A stretch of DNA of 64,000 nucleotides from Niallia circulans (lineage in GTDB: Bacteria > Bacillota > Bacilli > Bacillales > Cytobacillaceae). Position numbers and translations under genes: made by a program. The DNA lies in contig NZ_RIBP01000004.1 of the NCBI RefSeq assembly GCF_007273535.1, positions 3,200,001 through 3,264,000 of the forward strand, in the 5' to 3' direction. Of the stretch, positions 10,147-19,229 are shown in pieces. Below the pieces are notes generated by a model. That model searched no databases. It saw nothing but the letters and a program-made list of their open reading frames with translations, and had not been told where the DNA came from. The stretch's first letter is position 1. Each line of letters starts with the position of its first letter.

Positions 10147-11058
10147 ATGGAAATGCGACAAATTCAGTACTTTCTCGAAGTAGCAAAACGAGAGCATGTC
10201 ACAGAGGCCGCAGATATATTACATGTTGCACAATCCTCTGTCAGCAGACAAATTTTTAACTTGGAAAATGAACTTGGCGTTGAGCTGTTTATACGAGAAG
10301 GCCGCAGTGTTAAGCTGACACCTTTAGGAAAAATCTTCTTTGAACGAATGAAGCAAGTGTGGAACATGATGGAGGACGCCAAACGAGAAGTGAAGGAATA
10401 TTTAGATCCTGAAAAAGGCACGGTAAGGATTGCTTTTCCAATTAGTATGGCAGCGCATACTTTGCCATCGATAATCTATGCTTTCCGCACTAGATATCCG
10501 GAAGCCAAATTTCAAATGAGCAATGCTCTTTATTATGATTTAATCGACGGTGTTATAAACGGAAGCTTTAATTTAGCAATGATTGCCCCAATGCCAAATC
10601 AGGAAAAAGAGACGAAAATAAAAGGAGCAACGCTTTTCACCGAAAATATTGTCGCTTTAGTTCCTAATCATCATCACTTAGCTCAAAAATCGTCGATACG
10701 ACTGCGTGATTTAAAGGATGAGCCTTTTTGTGTGCTCCCAGAGGGGTTTGTTTTTCGCGAACAAGTAATACAAGCTTGCAAAGAAGCGCAATTTTCACCA
10801 CGGATTGCTTTCGAGGGCAAGGATATTGATGCACTTAAAGGTCTTGTGTCTGCAGGATTAGGTGTAGCATTAATGCCAGAAATGACTCTCGTTGATAACA
10901 CCCCGCGTTCAACTGTCATTGTGCCTATTGTTGATACAAACTTAACGAGAACAGTCGGTGTCATCTATCCAACGCAACGGAAGCTGCTGCCGACAGAAGA
11001 ATTATTCTATGATTTCCTGCTTGAAACATATGAACGGTTAAATGAATTTAAACAATAA
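10147..11058 (+). CDS. gltC: LysR-family regulator, GltC-like
   Basis: A 303-residue regulator. I chose ATG 10147, ten bases after AGGAG at 10132-10136, over ATG 10138, which is one base away. The N-terminus MEMRQIQYFLEVAKREHVTEAADILH closely follows B. subtilis GltC, which activates gltAB in response to 2-oxoglutarate/glutamate balance. The winged HTH spans about 1-60 and the LysR substrate-binding domain about 90-295. Here it faces a glutamate dehydrogenase gene instead of gltAB, so its target probably differs from B. subtilis. Family certain, orthology likely. Confidence 0.88.
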   Translation: MEMRQIQYFLEVAKREHVTEAADILHVAQSSVSRQIFNLENELGVELFIREGRSVKLTPLGKIFFERMKQVWNMMEDAKREVKEYLDPEKGTVRIAFPISMAAHTLPSIIYAFRTRYPEAKFQMSNALYYDLIDGVINGSFNLAMIAPMPNQEKETKIKGATLFTENIVALVPNHHHLAQKSSIRLRDLKDEPFCVLPEGFVFREQVIQACKEAQFSPRIAFEGKDIDALKGLVSAGLGVALMPEMTLVDNTPRSTVIVPIVDTNLTRTVGVIYPTQRKLLPTEELFYDFLLETYERLNEFKQ

Positions 11059-11156
11059 AGAATGGATATGCGACTTAATTCTATTGTGAAATAGTTTGCC
11101 AGCGATAAATTTGGGTAAGAATAAAGTAATCCAAACGAAGAGGAGGCTTCACATTC

Positions 11157-12299
11157 ATGAAAGCAGTCACTTATCAAGGTGCAAAAGATGTACAAGTTAA
11201 ACAGGTGGCAGATCCTAAGCTACATAAAAAAGATGACATCATCGTCAGAATAACATCGACAGCTATTTGCGGCTCTGATTTGCATATTTACCAAGGTGCT
11301 GTACCAGCTGAAAAGGACTATGTAATTGGACATGAGCCAATGGGTATTATTGAAGAGGTTGGGTCTGAAGTAACGAAGGTAAAAAAAGGCGACCGAGTTG
11401 TCCTTCCTTTTAACATTTCTTGTGGCCATTGCTATTATTGCGAACATGAAATGGAAAGCCAATGTGATAATTCCAATCCAAATAAACAGCTCGCAGATAC
11501 TGGCGCATACTTCGGATTTACAGAGCGATATGGCGACTATCAAGGTGGACAGGCAGAATTACTTCGTGTTCCTTACGGTAACTTTATGCCCTTTGTTATT
11601 CCAGAAAGCTGTGAATTAGAAGACGAAGCACTTCTATTTATGTCTGATGTTCTTCCAACTGCCTATTGGAGTGTGGAAAACGCTGGCGTAAAAAAAGGCG
11701 ATACAGTCGTTGTATTAGGGAGTGGACCAGTGGGCTTAATGACCCAGAAATTCGCTTGGATGAAAGGCGCTAAGCGTGTTATCGCCGTTGATAATGTTCC
11801 TTACAGATTAAATCATGCCAAAAAGATGAACAAGGTCGAGCCAATTAATTTTGACGAGCATGAGGATGCTGGATATTTCATTAAAGAAATTACCGGCGGC
11901 GGTGCAGACGTCGTGATTGACTGTGTTGGCATGGATGGAAAAAAATCAACGATGGAAGCCATCGGACAAAAGCTAAAAATTCAAGGCGGAACTTTAAGTG
12001 CCATCCAAATCGGCCTGAACGCTGTACGCAAATTCGGCACAATTCAATTAACAGGCATTTACGGCTCCAAATACAATATGTTTCCACTCGGACAAATCTT
12101 TGAACGAAACATTACCGTAAAAGCAGGCCAAGCCCCAGTCATCCACTATATGCCAATGCTGTTCGACAAAATCACAAACGGAGAAATCGATCCAACAGAA
12201 ATCATCACACACCGCGTATCACTTGATGACGCAAGTAATGCCTATAAAATGTTCAACGACCATGAAGATGAAGTGATTAAGGTTATTCTAAAGCCTTGA
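11157..12299 (+). CDS. Zinc-dependent alcohol dehydrogenase (AdhB / formaldehyde-dehydrogenase-like MDR)
   Basis: A 380-residue medium-chain dehydrogenase. The catalytic zinc ligands appear in AICGSDLH and GHEPMG, the structural zinc cysteines in SCGHCYYCEHEMESQC, and the NAD-binding loop in VVLGSGPVGLM. The length and the long insertion after the structural zinc resemble glutathione-independent formaldehyde dehydrogenases and B. subtilis AdhB. GAGGAGG lies before the ATG and a terminator follows. Substrate is not determined by sequence. Confidence 0.9.
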   Translation: MKAVTYQGAKDVQVKQVADPKLHKKDDIIVRITSTAICGSDLHIYQGAVPAEKDYVIGHEPMGIIEEVGSEVTKVKKGDRVVLPFNISCGHCYYCEHEMESQCDNSNPNKQLADTGAYFGFTERYGDYQGGQAELLRVPYGNFMPFVIPESCELEDEALLFMSDVLPTAYWSVENAGVKKGDTVVVLGSGPVGLMTQKFAWMKGAKRVIAVDNVPYRLNHAKKMNKVEPINFDEHEDAGYFIKEITGGGADVVIDCVGMDGKKSTMEAIGQKLKIQGGTLSAIQIGLNAVRKFGTIQLTGIYGSKYNMFPLGQIFERNITVKAGQAPVIHYMPMLFDKITNGEIDPTEIITHRVSLDDASNAYKMFNDHEDEVIKVILKP

Positions 12300-12305
12300 T
12301 TGAGA

Positions 12306-12340
12306 GGAAGACTCGGCTGGTCGGCTGAGTCTTTTTTGTT
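12306..12340 (+). terminator. Terminator of the alcohol dehydrogenase gene
   Basis: AAGACTC pairs with GAGTCTT through an interrupted GC-rich stem and is followed by TTTTTTG. Confidence 0.75.
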
Positions 12341-12627
12341 AAAAAAACCATTTAAACTAACCACTGCTTTTACTAGTATATGGTACACTTTAACTCTACT
12401 TCCCTTTTTATTCTTTCGTACTGCCTTCGATAAGCTGGGAATAATATATTGAATCCATCTTTTCGGATAATCTATAAAGGGATTTATGTGGAAATTTCCT
12501 TTTGTATTTTCCTATATTAATATAGGTCTTTTAAATCATTCCATTAACAGCGGTATGTTATTTTAAAAGAAAGGTAGTACTATTTTCTCCTGCTGCTTTC
12601 TCATTGACGTTCAAAATTTACTAAATA
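12341..12627. other. Intergenic region
   Basis: I see no gene or structured RNA. The stretch is AT-rich and separates convergent units. Confidence 0.4.
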
Positions 12628-12656
12628 AAAAAACAGCCGCTTCTAAGCAGCTGTTT
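12628..12656 (-). terminator. Rho-independent terminator
   Basis: AAACAGC and GCTGTTT arms with an inner CGC/GCa, followed on the minus strand by TTTTTTTAT, just after the small acidic-protein gene. Confidence 0.72.
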
Positions 12657-12663
12657 CATCTCA

Positions 12664-12891
12664 TCACATTCCCGTTTTATATTTCTTTTCACTTGAAGAG
12701 GTGCTTTTCGTATCATGTTTTGCTTTTTCTTCGCGCCATTCCTCTTTAACATCTTCCATTGGTATGGCATCAACGGTTTGTTCACTTTCAAACATATCAA
12801 AAAGGCTTTCGTTTTCTGTCGGATACTGTTCAGGGTTGTCCATGTTGGTATGGGCATTAATTAATCCCTTAGATTTTTTCTTGTATTCCAT
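12664..12891 (-). CDS. Small charged hypothetical protein
   Basis: A 75-residue hydrophilic protein from ATG 12891, six bases after GAGGTGA. It is rich in Glu, Lys, Asn and Ser with no hydrophobic segment (NMDNPEQYPTENESLFDMFE ... SSSEKKYKTGM) and is probably disordered. Such low-complexity short proteins are common among Bacillus sporulation or stress genes, but I do not recognise this one. The overlapping frame at 12621-12857 was set aside because it lacks a binding site. Confidence 0.6.
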   Translation of the reverse strand: MEYKKKSKGLINAHTNMDNPEQYPTENESLFDMFESEQTVDAIPMEDVKEEWREEKAKHDTKSTSSSEKKYKTGM

Positions 12892-12972
12892 ATCCAATCA
12901 CCTCATTATATTCATTCCCTACCTTACAGAAAAAAAAACGATTAATACCCTTCCAATATTTTCTTCCATACA

Positions 12973-13002
12973 AAAAAGCATCCAACTAATTTGAATGCTT
13001 TG
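12973..13002 (-). terminator. Probable terminator
   Basis: AAAGCAT/ATGCTTT stem around a 13-base loop, T-run on the minus strand, 15 bases after the next gene's stop. Confidence 0.55.
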
Positions 13003-13016
13003 CAGGAACTCTTCCC

Positions 13017-13247
13017 TTAAGTACTTTTGTTTTTTCTGCGGCCGATTAACATATGCACCATAGATATAATAAACATTACGGCACCAATAAGCACGATGAT
13101 ATCTGCACCTAACTGTAAGCCGCCACCGATTGAGAAATCGGTAAAAACACGCATACATAAGTAACAAACTGCTACTATAAAAAATACTAAATCAGAGTAT
13201 TTTTTCATAAATTCCATATTGATAAAAAGACGTGGTTTAAAGCTCAT
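13017..13247 (-). CDS. Small two-helix membrane protein
   Basis: A 76-residue product with two hydrophobic helices (YSDLVFFIVAVCYLCMRVF and ADIIVLIGAVMFIISMVHML) and a basic C-terminus (GRRKNKST). No good ribosome binding site precedes ATG 13247 or the internal ATGs, so the start is uncertain. The competing frame at 12919-13167 is less convincing because it ends inside the terminator. Function unknown. Confidence 0.5.
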   Translation of the reverse strand: MSFKPRLFINMEFMKKYSDLVFFIVAVCYLCMRVFTDFSIGGGLQLGADIIVLIGAVMFIISMVHMLIGRRKNKST

Positions 13248-13487
13248 TGGTTCAGCTTATTGTGCTTGGTTCTAATTTATCTATTTTAAAGGGGATATTT
13301 TCCTTAACTAAATAAAATGTGAAGCAACGAAACAAGTTAAATAGCTATAAGCAATTTAACTAACCACACCTCTTTTCACCTCCTCTGTATAGTAACAATA
13401 ACATGTCTTTTCGTTTACGTAAAAGATATATCCTGATGAAATTGAACTAAATGGCCAAATAGCGACCATATATGATTCAGCAGAAAC

Positions 13488-13919
13488 TCACCTGTTTTCT
13501 GTTGATTTAGTACGACTCAAAGTTTCAACAAAATTAAGGACAAGAATATAAAAAGGATACACAATCAATCCGCCTATTACAAAAAAACCAGTCTTAGAAT
13601 TCTGAACATCACCAGCATATGTTATCGGAAACAACGAGGCGATTATATAAATAAACAACACAAGATAAGGTACCCAAAGTATAGTTGTCCAATATTTTAC
13701 GTTGCTTCCGTTAAACCATTTCCTTGTTAGGAAAAACAGCAGAATGGTTCCGCCGATAATATCAAGCATCAATGTAGCTTCCGTAAATAAATTTACTTTT
13801 TGTATATCCCAATTTGTCAGTCTGCTGATTCTATATACATTTGCCATTAACTCAAGAGGAATCACTATTGAAAATGCATAAACACAGGCAACTGCATTTA
13901 ATTTAATAAAGCTTTTCAT
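13488..13919 (-). CDS. Four-helix membrane protein, unknown
   Basis: A 143-residue protein with four hydrophobic segments and a short charged tail (RTKSTENR). It follows the 13946-14257 membrane gene after 26 bases on the same strand, so they form a two-gene unit. GGAGGA lies before the ATG. No recognised domain. Confidence 0.62.
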   Translation of the reverse strand: MKSFIKLNAVACVYAFSIVIPLELMANVYRISRLTNWDIQKVNLFTEATLMLDIIGGTILLFFLTRKWFNGSNVKYWTTILWVPYLVLFIYIIASLFPITYAGDVQNSKTGFFVIGGLIVYPFYILVLNFVETLSRTKSTENR

Positions 13920-13945
13920 ACAAGAACTATCCTCCTAGTTATGCA

Positions 13946-14257
13946 TTATGACCTATTTTGCAGCTTAGTATGAACAAGGATCGAGGTTACGTTCAAGAAG
14001 ATTGTCACGATTACAAGTACTGCTGAAGCGCCTGCCACTGCACCTATTGTATCTAAAAGCGCAGACCAGTCCTCTCTTTTTACTAAATAATAGTTATAGA
14101 AAATTTGAAGACAAAGAGAAATCGCACAAGCCGCATAGCTGATACTGCTAAGAACTATACTTTTTCCATGCTCTTTTATTAGACAATATGTAGGAATCGC
14201 CAAAGCAATTAATCCTAACAGGATGCTGCCGATATTAAGGAAAGCATAATCAAACAT
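13946..14257 (-). CDS. Three-helix membrane protein, unknown
   Basis: A 103-residue protein with three hydrophobic stretches (GSILLGLIALAIPTYCLI, SISYAACAISLCLQIFYNY, IGAVAGASAVLVIVTIFL). AAAGGAGAAAT precedes the ATG. It is the first gene of a short pair with the 143-residue membrane protein. I cannot assign a family with confidence. Confidence 0.6.
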   Translation of the reverse strand: MFDYAFLNIGSILLGLIALAIPTYCLIKEHGKSIVLSSISYAACAISLCLQIFYNYYLVKREDWSALLDTIGAVAGASAVLVIVTIFLNVTSILVHTKLQNRS

Positions 14258-14353
14258 GCTTATTTCTCCTTTAGATCATTAGTATTTTTTTATAACAGCA
14301 GAGTTGCGAATTAAGGACATAAGTGAAGAAGCTTGACTCATTTTAGCCCCCTT

Positions 14354-14656
14354 TTATTCCGAATAAAACAGCGGAATTGGTGGAGGACTGCCTGCTTCAG
14401 GTAACAGATACATAAACACAAATAGGAAAATAATCATTATCCCTAACGCCATAACAAAAAACGACAGGATCATATTAGCTTTCTTTATAAAGCCAATTAA
14501 TCCGCATATGAAACTTGCTGCACCAATAAATAACTCAATAAAAGCGATGGGATATACCGAGAATAGCTCCATAACCTGTACTCTTGCAAAATTAAAAATA
14601 GTTATTAATAGTAAATAGATTATTTGTAGAATAAGACCCAAAAACGGATAAAGCAA
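14354..14656 (-). CDS. Small membrane protein with proline-rich C-terminus
   Basis: I place the start at TTG 14656, seven bases after AAGGAG; the longer frame to 14755 has no binding site and runs into a terminator. The 100-residue product has three hydrophobic helices and ends LPEAGSPPPIPLFYSE. Its position after two other small membrane genes suggests a shared locus of unknown role. The tail may be extracytoplasmic. Confidence 0.55.
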   Translation of the reverse strand: MLYPFLGLILQIIYLLLITIFNFARVQVMELFSVYPIAFIELFIGAASFICGLIGFIKKANMILSFFVMALGIMIIFLFVFMYLLPEAGSPPPIPLFYSE

Positions 14657-14753
14657 ATTATAACTCCTTTTCCATATTATGTTTCTAACTATTATACCTA
14701 GTTTTTCTATGTATGTGAACAATCTTTTGAAATTATATTGTATTTTTCTCACC

Positions 14754-14786
14754 AAAAAAGCAAAACTACTGGAGTTTTGCTTTTAA
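14754..14786 (-). terminator. Terminator of the repeat-protein gene
   Basis: AAAAGCAAAACT (14756-14767) and AGTTTTGCTTTT (14773-14784) form a perfect 12-bp stem with a 5-base loop, followed by TTTT on the minus strand. Confidence 0.88.
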
Positions 14787-14794
14787 TAAAAATA

Positions 14795-15370
14795 TTACTC
14801 ATTAATATTAAGACGAATTTCCTCCAGCTCCTCTTGGATTTGTCCGATAAGCGAAATACACGAGCCTGTTGCTTGTATCCAGCTTCCGATAACGCCAAAT
14901 TGTCCATCGTTCTGATTGTCATGCAACACTCGATCACCACTTATAGCCTGCATCGAGTTACCAATACCTTGCAATAAATTACCGGTTATATTCTCTGCTC
15001 TTCCATCCTCCGTACTGTCAAAAAACTCATCTGCCAGACCGACAAAGCTGCCTAATGCCTGCAACCAGTTACCGGTTATTATAAGTCGTTGCTCTGTGTC
15101 TGTATTTGATGTGCCATAAAGCACCAAACCAGCTATGACCGTTGAGTTGCCAACAGCTTGAATTTCATCTCCTAACTTTTCTAGAGATATTGTTCCTTGA
15201 CCATCAGCTGACAACGCACTCCCTGACGCTTGCAACACATTGCCAACAAGTCTTAGTTGATAGCTTTGATCTTTATCTAAATGAAATTGGGGAGTACTGC
15301 CAATAGCAGCCTGTATTGTCCCAATTGTAGAGAAAAGGGAACCAATAATTTCTTTCCAGTGACCATTCAT
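14795..15370 (-). CDS. Internally repetitive GN-LQA-GS protein (DUF6944-like)
   Basis: A 191-residue protein built from about five degenerate repeats of 35-40 residues, each centred on G-N-x-L-Q-A-x-G-S: VGNVLQASGSALSA, LGDEIQAVGNSTVIA, TGNWLQALGSFVGLA, TGNLLQGIGNSMQAI and IGSWIQATGSCISLI. The repeats look like amphipathic helical hairpins joined by acidic linkers. I associate this with the repetitive DUF6944-type proteins of bacilli; no function is known. No signal peptide is visible, and it is a single gene with its own terminator. Confidence 0.72.
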   Translation of the reverse strand: MNGHWKEIIGSLFSTIGTIQAAIGSTPQFHLDKDQSYQLRLVGNVLQASGSALSADGQGTISLEKLGDEIQAVGNSTVIAGLVLYGTSNTDTEQRLIITGNWLQALGSFVGLADEFFDSTEDGRAENITGNLLQGIGNSMQAISGDRVLHDNQNDGQFGVIGSWIQATGSCISLIGQIQEELEEIRLNINE

Positions 15371-15564
15371 TTAAATCAGTCCAAACCAAGTTGATTATGT
15401 ATATTGTATTCTATAATTAGTTTGTTGGACCTGATTTTATTTGTTCCATGTAAAGTAATAGTAATTTCGTTGTGATAGCCGTCTAACTCCCCTTTTAAGC
15501 GAAGGAGGATACTTTTTTTAAACAGTTATCATTACTTATGTATAACTCGAAGCCTAAATAGGTC
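15371..15564. other. Intergenic region
   Basis: Contains the upstream region of the repeat-protein gene. I see no coding or RNA feature. Confidence 0.4.
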
Positions 15565-15597
15565 AAAAAAATCCCTACTGAAATACAGGGATTTTTC
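15565..15597. terminator. Bidirectional-type terminator hairpin
   Basis: AAAAATCCCT and AGGGATTTTT form a perfect 10-bp stem with an 11-base loop. It is about 100 bases from the nearest stop (minus-strand gene ending at 15695). Confidence 0.6.
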
Positions 15598-15694
15598 CGC
15601 CTACTTTATAGCAGCTTCTTTCATTTGAGGTTCAAGCTATTCTCATACATGTATTTGTGTGCATATCCAATCTATGCTATTTGTAAAATTTTCA

Positions 15695-16003
15695 TTACCA
15701 CCACATTGGATAAAAAGGACCAAACCTTCTTATTCCGAAAACAGGAAATCCGAACAGCCCAAAGCCTCCAAACGGAACAAACAAGCGACTATTATCATTG
15801 CCACCTTGGCTTGGTACTAACAAATAAACATTTTCATCATCAAAACTGTGCAGAATACCTTGATGAACCTCATCATCCTTTGTCTCTATTTGGACAAATT
15901 GAAATAGATGTTTCGTACATTTTTGCTGAAACTTATGATGATGACTCATTTTATGATGGTGCTGACTTGATGAAGATTCTTCATAACCTCTAACATTTTC
16001 CAT
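15695..16003 (-). CDS. Small His-rich, Gly/Phe-tailed protein (DUF2642/Lsm-like core)
   Basis: A 102-residue protein from ATG 16003, seven bases after GGGGGAA. Order: a Ser/His-rich head (SSSSQHHHKMSHHH), a short beta-rich core (FVQIETKDDEVHQGILHSFDD) that looks like DUF2642/Sm-like spore-associated domains, and a tail of Gly/Phe/Pro repeats ending GPFYPMWW. Such tails are typical of Bacillus spore or coat-associated proteins. The antisense frame 15625-15993 is its shadow. Function inferred only by style. Confidence 0.65.
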   Translation of the reverse strand: MENVRGYEESSSSQHHHKMSHHHKFQQKCTKHLFQFVQIETKDDEVHQGILHSFDDENVYLLVPSQGGNDNSRLFVPFGGFGLFGFPVFGIRRFGPFYPMWW

Positions 16004-16346
16004 ACCCAAATTCCCCCTTAGTTAAACTCAAGGGCATATTATTCAGAGGTATTAAAAAGGTGACCAGAAAAAAATGATTTAACAACATAAAATACTACAG
16101 TGCTGGGATGCTTGAATTTATTAATTAATTTAAAGATAACAAAGTTAACCTCTATAGACTTTTAAGGAATACTTCTAACTAAAAAAGGAATTCCTATGTA
16201 CATAAATTATCATAGAAATCTCAGTCTCAGAATTCCGCTTCATCTATCCCTCTCCTTTTTTGTTCAAAATATTTTCGATATTTATCTTGTATAAACATGT
16301 TCTTTTTAGAGAAGATAACAATATTACAAGGAAGGAGGTTATACTT

Positions 16347-16496
16347 GTGCATAAAGACAATTATATTTTTGGAATAGGAGTTTTAGCTATTCTTCTAACA
16401 ACCGTGTACACCGCTGTCTTAGCATCTCAATTAATGGCCACGAAACATAAAGTTGATCACCTATATTTTAAAGATAAATTTAGTAATCAAAAATGA
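16347..16496 (+). CDS. 49-residue single-helix membrane peptide
   Basis: GTG 16347 lies six bases after GGAGG in AAGGAGGTTATACTT. The peptide has one helix (IFGIGVLAILLTTVYTAVLA) and a charged tail (HKVDHLYFKDKFSNQK). A terminator begins at the stop. The upstream in-frame extension to 16260 has no binding site. Unknown function. Confidence 0.62.
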   Translation: MHKDNYIFGIGVLAILLTTVYTAVLASQLMATKHKVDHLYFKDKFSNQK

Positions 16497-16529
16497 GCCT
16501 ACTTTTTTATAAGTTGGCTTTTTTTATTT
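16495..16529 (+). terminator. Rho-independent terminator
   Basis: AGCC-ACTT / AAGT-GGCT interrupted stem followed by TTTTTTT, directly after the membrane-peptide stop. Confidence 0.75.
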
Positions 16530-16634
16530 GATATTATTAAGCAAGCTAACTTATGGTAAATGGTACAAAGGAATTCTCCTTCTTAGATTTGGGACTTTCC
16601 AAGAATAAAAAGTCTTTTGGAGAACCATTAGAGT

Positions 16635-17117
16635 TTATCCGAAGAAATAGGCTTTCAGTACATGATATCTAAAAAACTTATTGTCCTTATATGCGATACC
16701 ATCCTCATACGTTTTTTTAATACCTTCTAATAATTGTTCCCTCCATTTTGCATGCATTTTACTCATAGATGAATCTTCAATAAAGGCTAATCCAGAATTA
16801 ATCGACTTAGCATTTGTATTGCTTAGACCATTTAGAATATCTTTAGATTCATACTTTCTTAATAGCCAATCATCATTAGTCATCATTCTAAGGCTATATG
16901 CTTTTTTAATAATCTCTAATTGTTCAGCTTTTGATTTGGGTCACCAGGCGATAGCTTATAAATCAGTTCCCATTTAGTAGTAGAATTTTCGAATGTATTG
17001 CTTTGAGCATAATTTGAATTTACTACTTCTCCCTTTTCTAACATTTCACAGAAATCTGGATGAAACGATTTTGTTTAAAAGTATTAATTCAATTGCACTT
17101 CGTTTATCAATGCTGGT
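16635..17117 (-). pseudogene. Frameshifted remnant of an unrecognised cytosolic protein gene
   Basis: Reading leftwards, one frame gives FHPDFCEMLEKGEVVNSNYA ... WELIYKLSPGDPNQK and then hits TAG. Inserting one base in the AAAA run near 16936 continues it as KAEQLEIIKKAYSLR into the intact 83-codon frame ending KAYFFG at 16635. A second shift near 17080 connects upstream SIDKRSAIELILLNK. No start codon or binding site is found for the whole. It is therefore a degraded gene of at least 150 codons, or one with sequencing errors in homopolymers. The family is not recognised. Confidence 0.6.
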
Positions 17118-17168
17118 TTAAATAACAACAATTAGAAAATATCTAACTATTTTTACATAACATATAAT

Positions 17169-17197
17169 GAATCCTACTCAGAAAAAGTAGGGTTTTT
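17169..17197 (+). terminator. Terminator-like hairpin
   Basis: CCTACT/AGTAGG stem followed by GTTTTTC. It lies between the remnant and the convergent-facing region and has no obvious plus-strand gene before it. Confidence 0.45.
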
Positions 17198-17228
17198 CTA
17201 AATAAATAACTAAAATAAATTATTATTG

Positions 17229-17498
17229 TTATAACGGTTTATAATTACTGTCCTTTTCATATCTCCATGCAGCTCTATCATTTTTCTCAACTAGCAAGTT
17301 TTTTGAATATACACCGAATTCATTCCAACTTTTTTGAGCTTCTCTAAGAGATTCCACATTTGCTCCGCCAGCAAAATCAGGCTCATCGGATTGTAGCGGA
17401 TCATCTTCCCACCTACATACAACACAAATCTCCCAGGAATTCAATTCAGACAACGTTTTATATCCACAACAAGGACATGTAAATAGTTTCCTTCCCAT
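17229..17498 (-). CDS. CPCC-family cysteine-rich protein
   Basis: An 89-residue protein with the defining CPCCGYKTL near the N-terminus (C9, C11, C12) and a second cysteine pair in EICVVCRWEDD, a likely zinc-binding knuckle. The DPLQSDEPDFAGGANVESLREAQKSW stretch is typical of the CPCC family (family knowledge; it occurs often near polymorphic toxin/immunity loci). GAGGTGA lies three bases from the ATG. It follows the 17514-17738 gene after 15 bases on the same strand. Confidence 0.85.
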   Translation of the reverse strand: MGRKLFTCPCCGYKTLSELNSWEICVVCRWEDDPLQSDEPDFAGGANVESLREAQKSWNEFGVYSKNLLVEKNDRAAWRYEKDSNYKPL

Positions 17499-17513
17499 AT
17501 TTCACCTCTATAT

Positions 17514-17738
17514 TTATCTTTTTGCGTTTACCAGTTCGTTATGTATTGCAGTTATAGTATTATCTGCTGTTACTACCTCAAATTCTATTAATTTCGGTTC
17601 TTTTGTATTAACTTCTTTTCTTTCAAATACTTGTAGGTCTACTTTGTATTCAGCTACTTCTACTTCGGTAGATATATTAGTTTCAATTAGAAAAACAACA
17701 CCTTCATTCATTTCTGCTGATGTATTTCTGTTTGACAT
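17514..17738 (-). CDS. Small acidic hypothetical protein
   Basis: A 74-residue protein, mostly predicted beta-strand (EVEVAEYKVDLQVFERKEV, PKLIEFEVVTADNTITAI), acidic, with no membrane segment. No strong ribosome binding site precedes ATG 17738. Its coupling to the CPCC gene suggests joint expression. Not recognised. Confidence 0.5.
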   Translation of the reverse strand: MSNRNTSAEMNEGVVFLIETNISTEVEVAEYKVDLQVFERKEVNTKEPKLIEFEVVTADNTITAIHNELVNAKR

Positions 17739-17820
17739 GAAAGAATAAGTACTATTAAACTAATTAGAACTAAATTTAGGTAATATCATATTCACTTATA
17801 ATGCACTTATTTACAAATAA

Positions 17821-17853
17821 AAAAAGCCTTGGTATTAGATATACCAAGGCTTC
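17821..17853. terminator. Terminator of the glnRA operon
   Basis: AAGCCTTGGTAT (17824-17835) and ATACCAAGGCTT (17841-17852) form a perfect 12-bp stem with a 5-base loop; the minus strand continues with TTTTT. Confidence 0.9.
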
Positions 17854-17859
17854 TTCTAC

Positions 17860-19197
17860 TTAATACATTTCCATGTATTGGTCTCGTTCCCATGGATGCA
17901 CTTGTGTGCGGAACATATCCCACTCAATCTCTTTAGCTTCTACAAAGTGTACGAAAATATGCTCTCCTAAAGCGTCAATCATTGTTGGATTTTGCTTTAG
18001 TTCTGTTAATGCGTCTGCAAGTGTTGATGGCAGGTCAACGATGCCTTCTGCAAGGCGTTCTTCTTTGCTCATGATGTAAATGTTGCGGTCTACTGGTGCT
18101 GGCGGAGTCAATTCGTTTTTGATTCCGTCAAGGCCTGCTGCTAGCAAGGCTGCCATTGCTAGGTATGGGTTAGCTGCTGGGTCCACGCTGCGTACTTCAA
18201 CGCGTGTGCTTAGGCCGCGTGATGCTGGGATACGCATTAATGGTGAACGGTTGCGAGCTGACCATGCTACATAACATGGTGCTTCGTAGCCTGGCACTAA
18301 GCGCTTGTAAGAGTTTACAGTCGGGTTAGTGATTGCTGTAAAGCTTGTTGCATGCTTAACAATACCAGCGATGAATTGTAGTGCTGTTTCACTCATTTCA
18401 AGCTCTGTGTTTGGATCATAGAATGAGTTTTGACCGTTCTTAAACAGGGAAAGGTTACAGTGCATTCCTGAGCCGTTAACGCCGAACAATGGCTTTGGCA
18501 TGAATGTTGCGTGCAGTCCGTGTTTGCGTGCAATTGTTTTTACGACTAATTTAAATGTTTGGATTTGGTCACATGCTGTAACTGCATCCGCATATTTGAA
18601 ATCGATTTCGTGCTGTCCTGGAGCAACTTCATGGTGAGATGCTTCGATTTCAAAGCCCATTTCTTCAAGCTCCAACACGATGTCGCGGCGGCAGTTTTCG
18701 CCAAGGTCTGTTGGCGCTAGGTCGAAGTAGCCTCCGTTATCGTTCAATTCAAGGGATGGTTGCCCTTTTTCGTCCAATTTGAACAGGAAGAATTCTGGTT
18801 CAGGTCCTAAGTTGAAATCAGTAAAGCCGAGAGCTTCCATTTCTTTAAGAACACGACGCAAGTTGTTACGCGGATCTCCTTCGAATGGTGTGCCATCTGG
18901 ATTGTAAATATCACAGATAAGTCGTGCAACCTTGCCTTTTTCTGCTGTCCATGGGAAAACAACCCATGTATTCAAATCTGGATATAGGTACATATCAGAT
19001 TCTTCAATTCTTACAAATCCTTCGATGGAAGAGCCATCAAACATCATTTTGTTGTCGAGGGCTTTATCAAGCTGACTGATTGGAATCTCAACATTCTTGA
19101 TTGTTCCTAAAATATCCGTAAATTGAAGTCGAATGAATTTTACATTACTTTCTTCTGCAAAACGTTTGATATCCTCTTTTGAATAGTTCTTTGCCAC
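17860..19197 (-). CDS. glnA: Glutamine synthetase, type I
   Basis: A 445-residue class I-alpha enzyme making glutamine from glutamate, ammonium and ATP. Signatures: [19 protein letters not shown] near 53-71, [10 protein letters not shown], and the C-terminal [13 protein letters not shown] region. It lacks the adenylylation-type insertion and Tyr site of enterobacterial enzymes, as in Bacillus, where control is by feedback and by GlnA binding to GlnR/TnrA. It is the second gene after glnR, separated by 32 bases. Confidence 0.98.
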   Translation of the reverse strand: MAKNYSKEDIKRFAEESNVKFIRLQFTDILGTIKNVEIPISQLDKALDNKMMFDGSSIEGFVRIEESDMYLYPDLNTWVVFPWTAEKGKVARLICDIYNPDGTPFEGDPRNNLRRVLKEMEALGFTDFNLGPEPEFFLFKLDEKGQPSLELNDNGGYFDLAPTDLGENCRRDIVLELEEMGFEIEASHHEVAPGQHEIDFKYADAVTACDQIQTFKLVVKTIARKHGLHATFMPKPLFGVNGSGMHCNLSLFKNGQNSFYDPNTELEMSETALQFIAGIVKHATSFTAITNPTVNSYKRLVPGYEAPCYVAWSARNRSPLMRIPASRGLSTRVEVRSVDPAANPYLAMAALLAAGLDGIKNELTPPAPVDRNIYIMSKEERLAEGIVDLPSTLADALTELKQNPTMIDALGEHIFVHFVEAKEIEWDMFRTQVHPWERDQYMEMY

Positions 19198-19229
19198 GGC
19201 TATTTCCTCCTCTTAAGTCCCTTTAATAT

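Noticed and set aside
12919..13167. 82-codon minus-strand frame overlapping the two-helix membrane protein
   Set aside because: Runs through a terminator hairpin and lacks membrane or motif logic; the 13017-13247 frame is more protein-like.
15625..15993. 122-codon plus-strand open frame
   Set aside because: It is antisense to the better-supported 15695-16003 gene, which has a binding site and typical Bacillus composition.
17229..17738. Toxin-immunity island around the CPCC protein
   Set aside because: No toxin, LXG or polymorphic-toxin gene is nearby; only a degraded remnant of unknown family.
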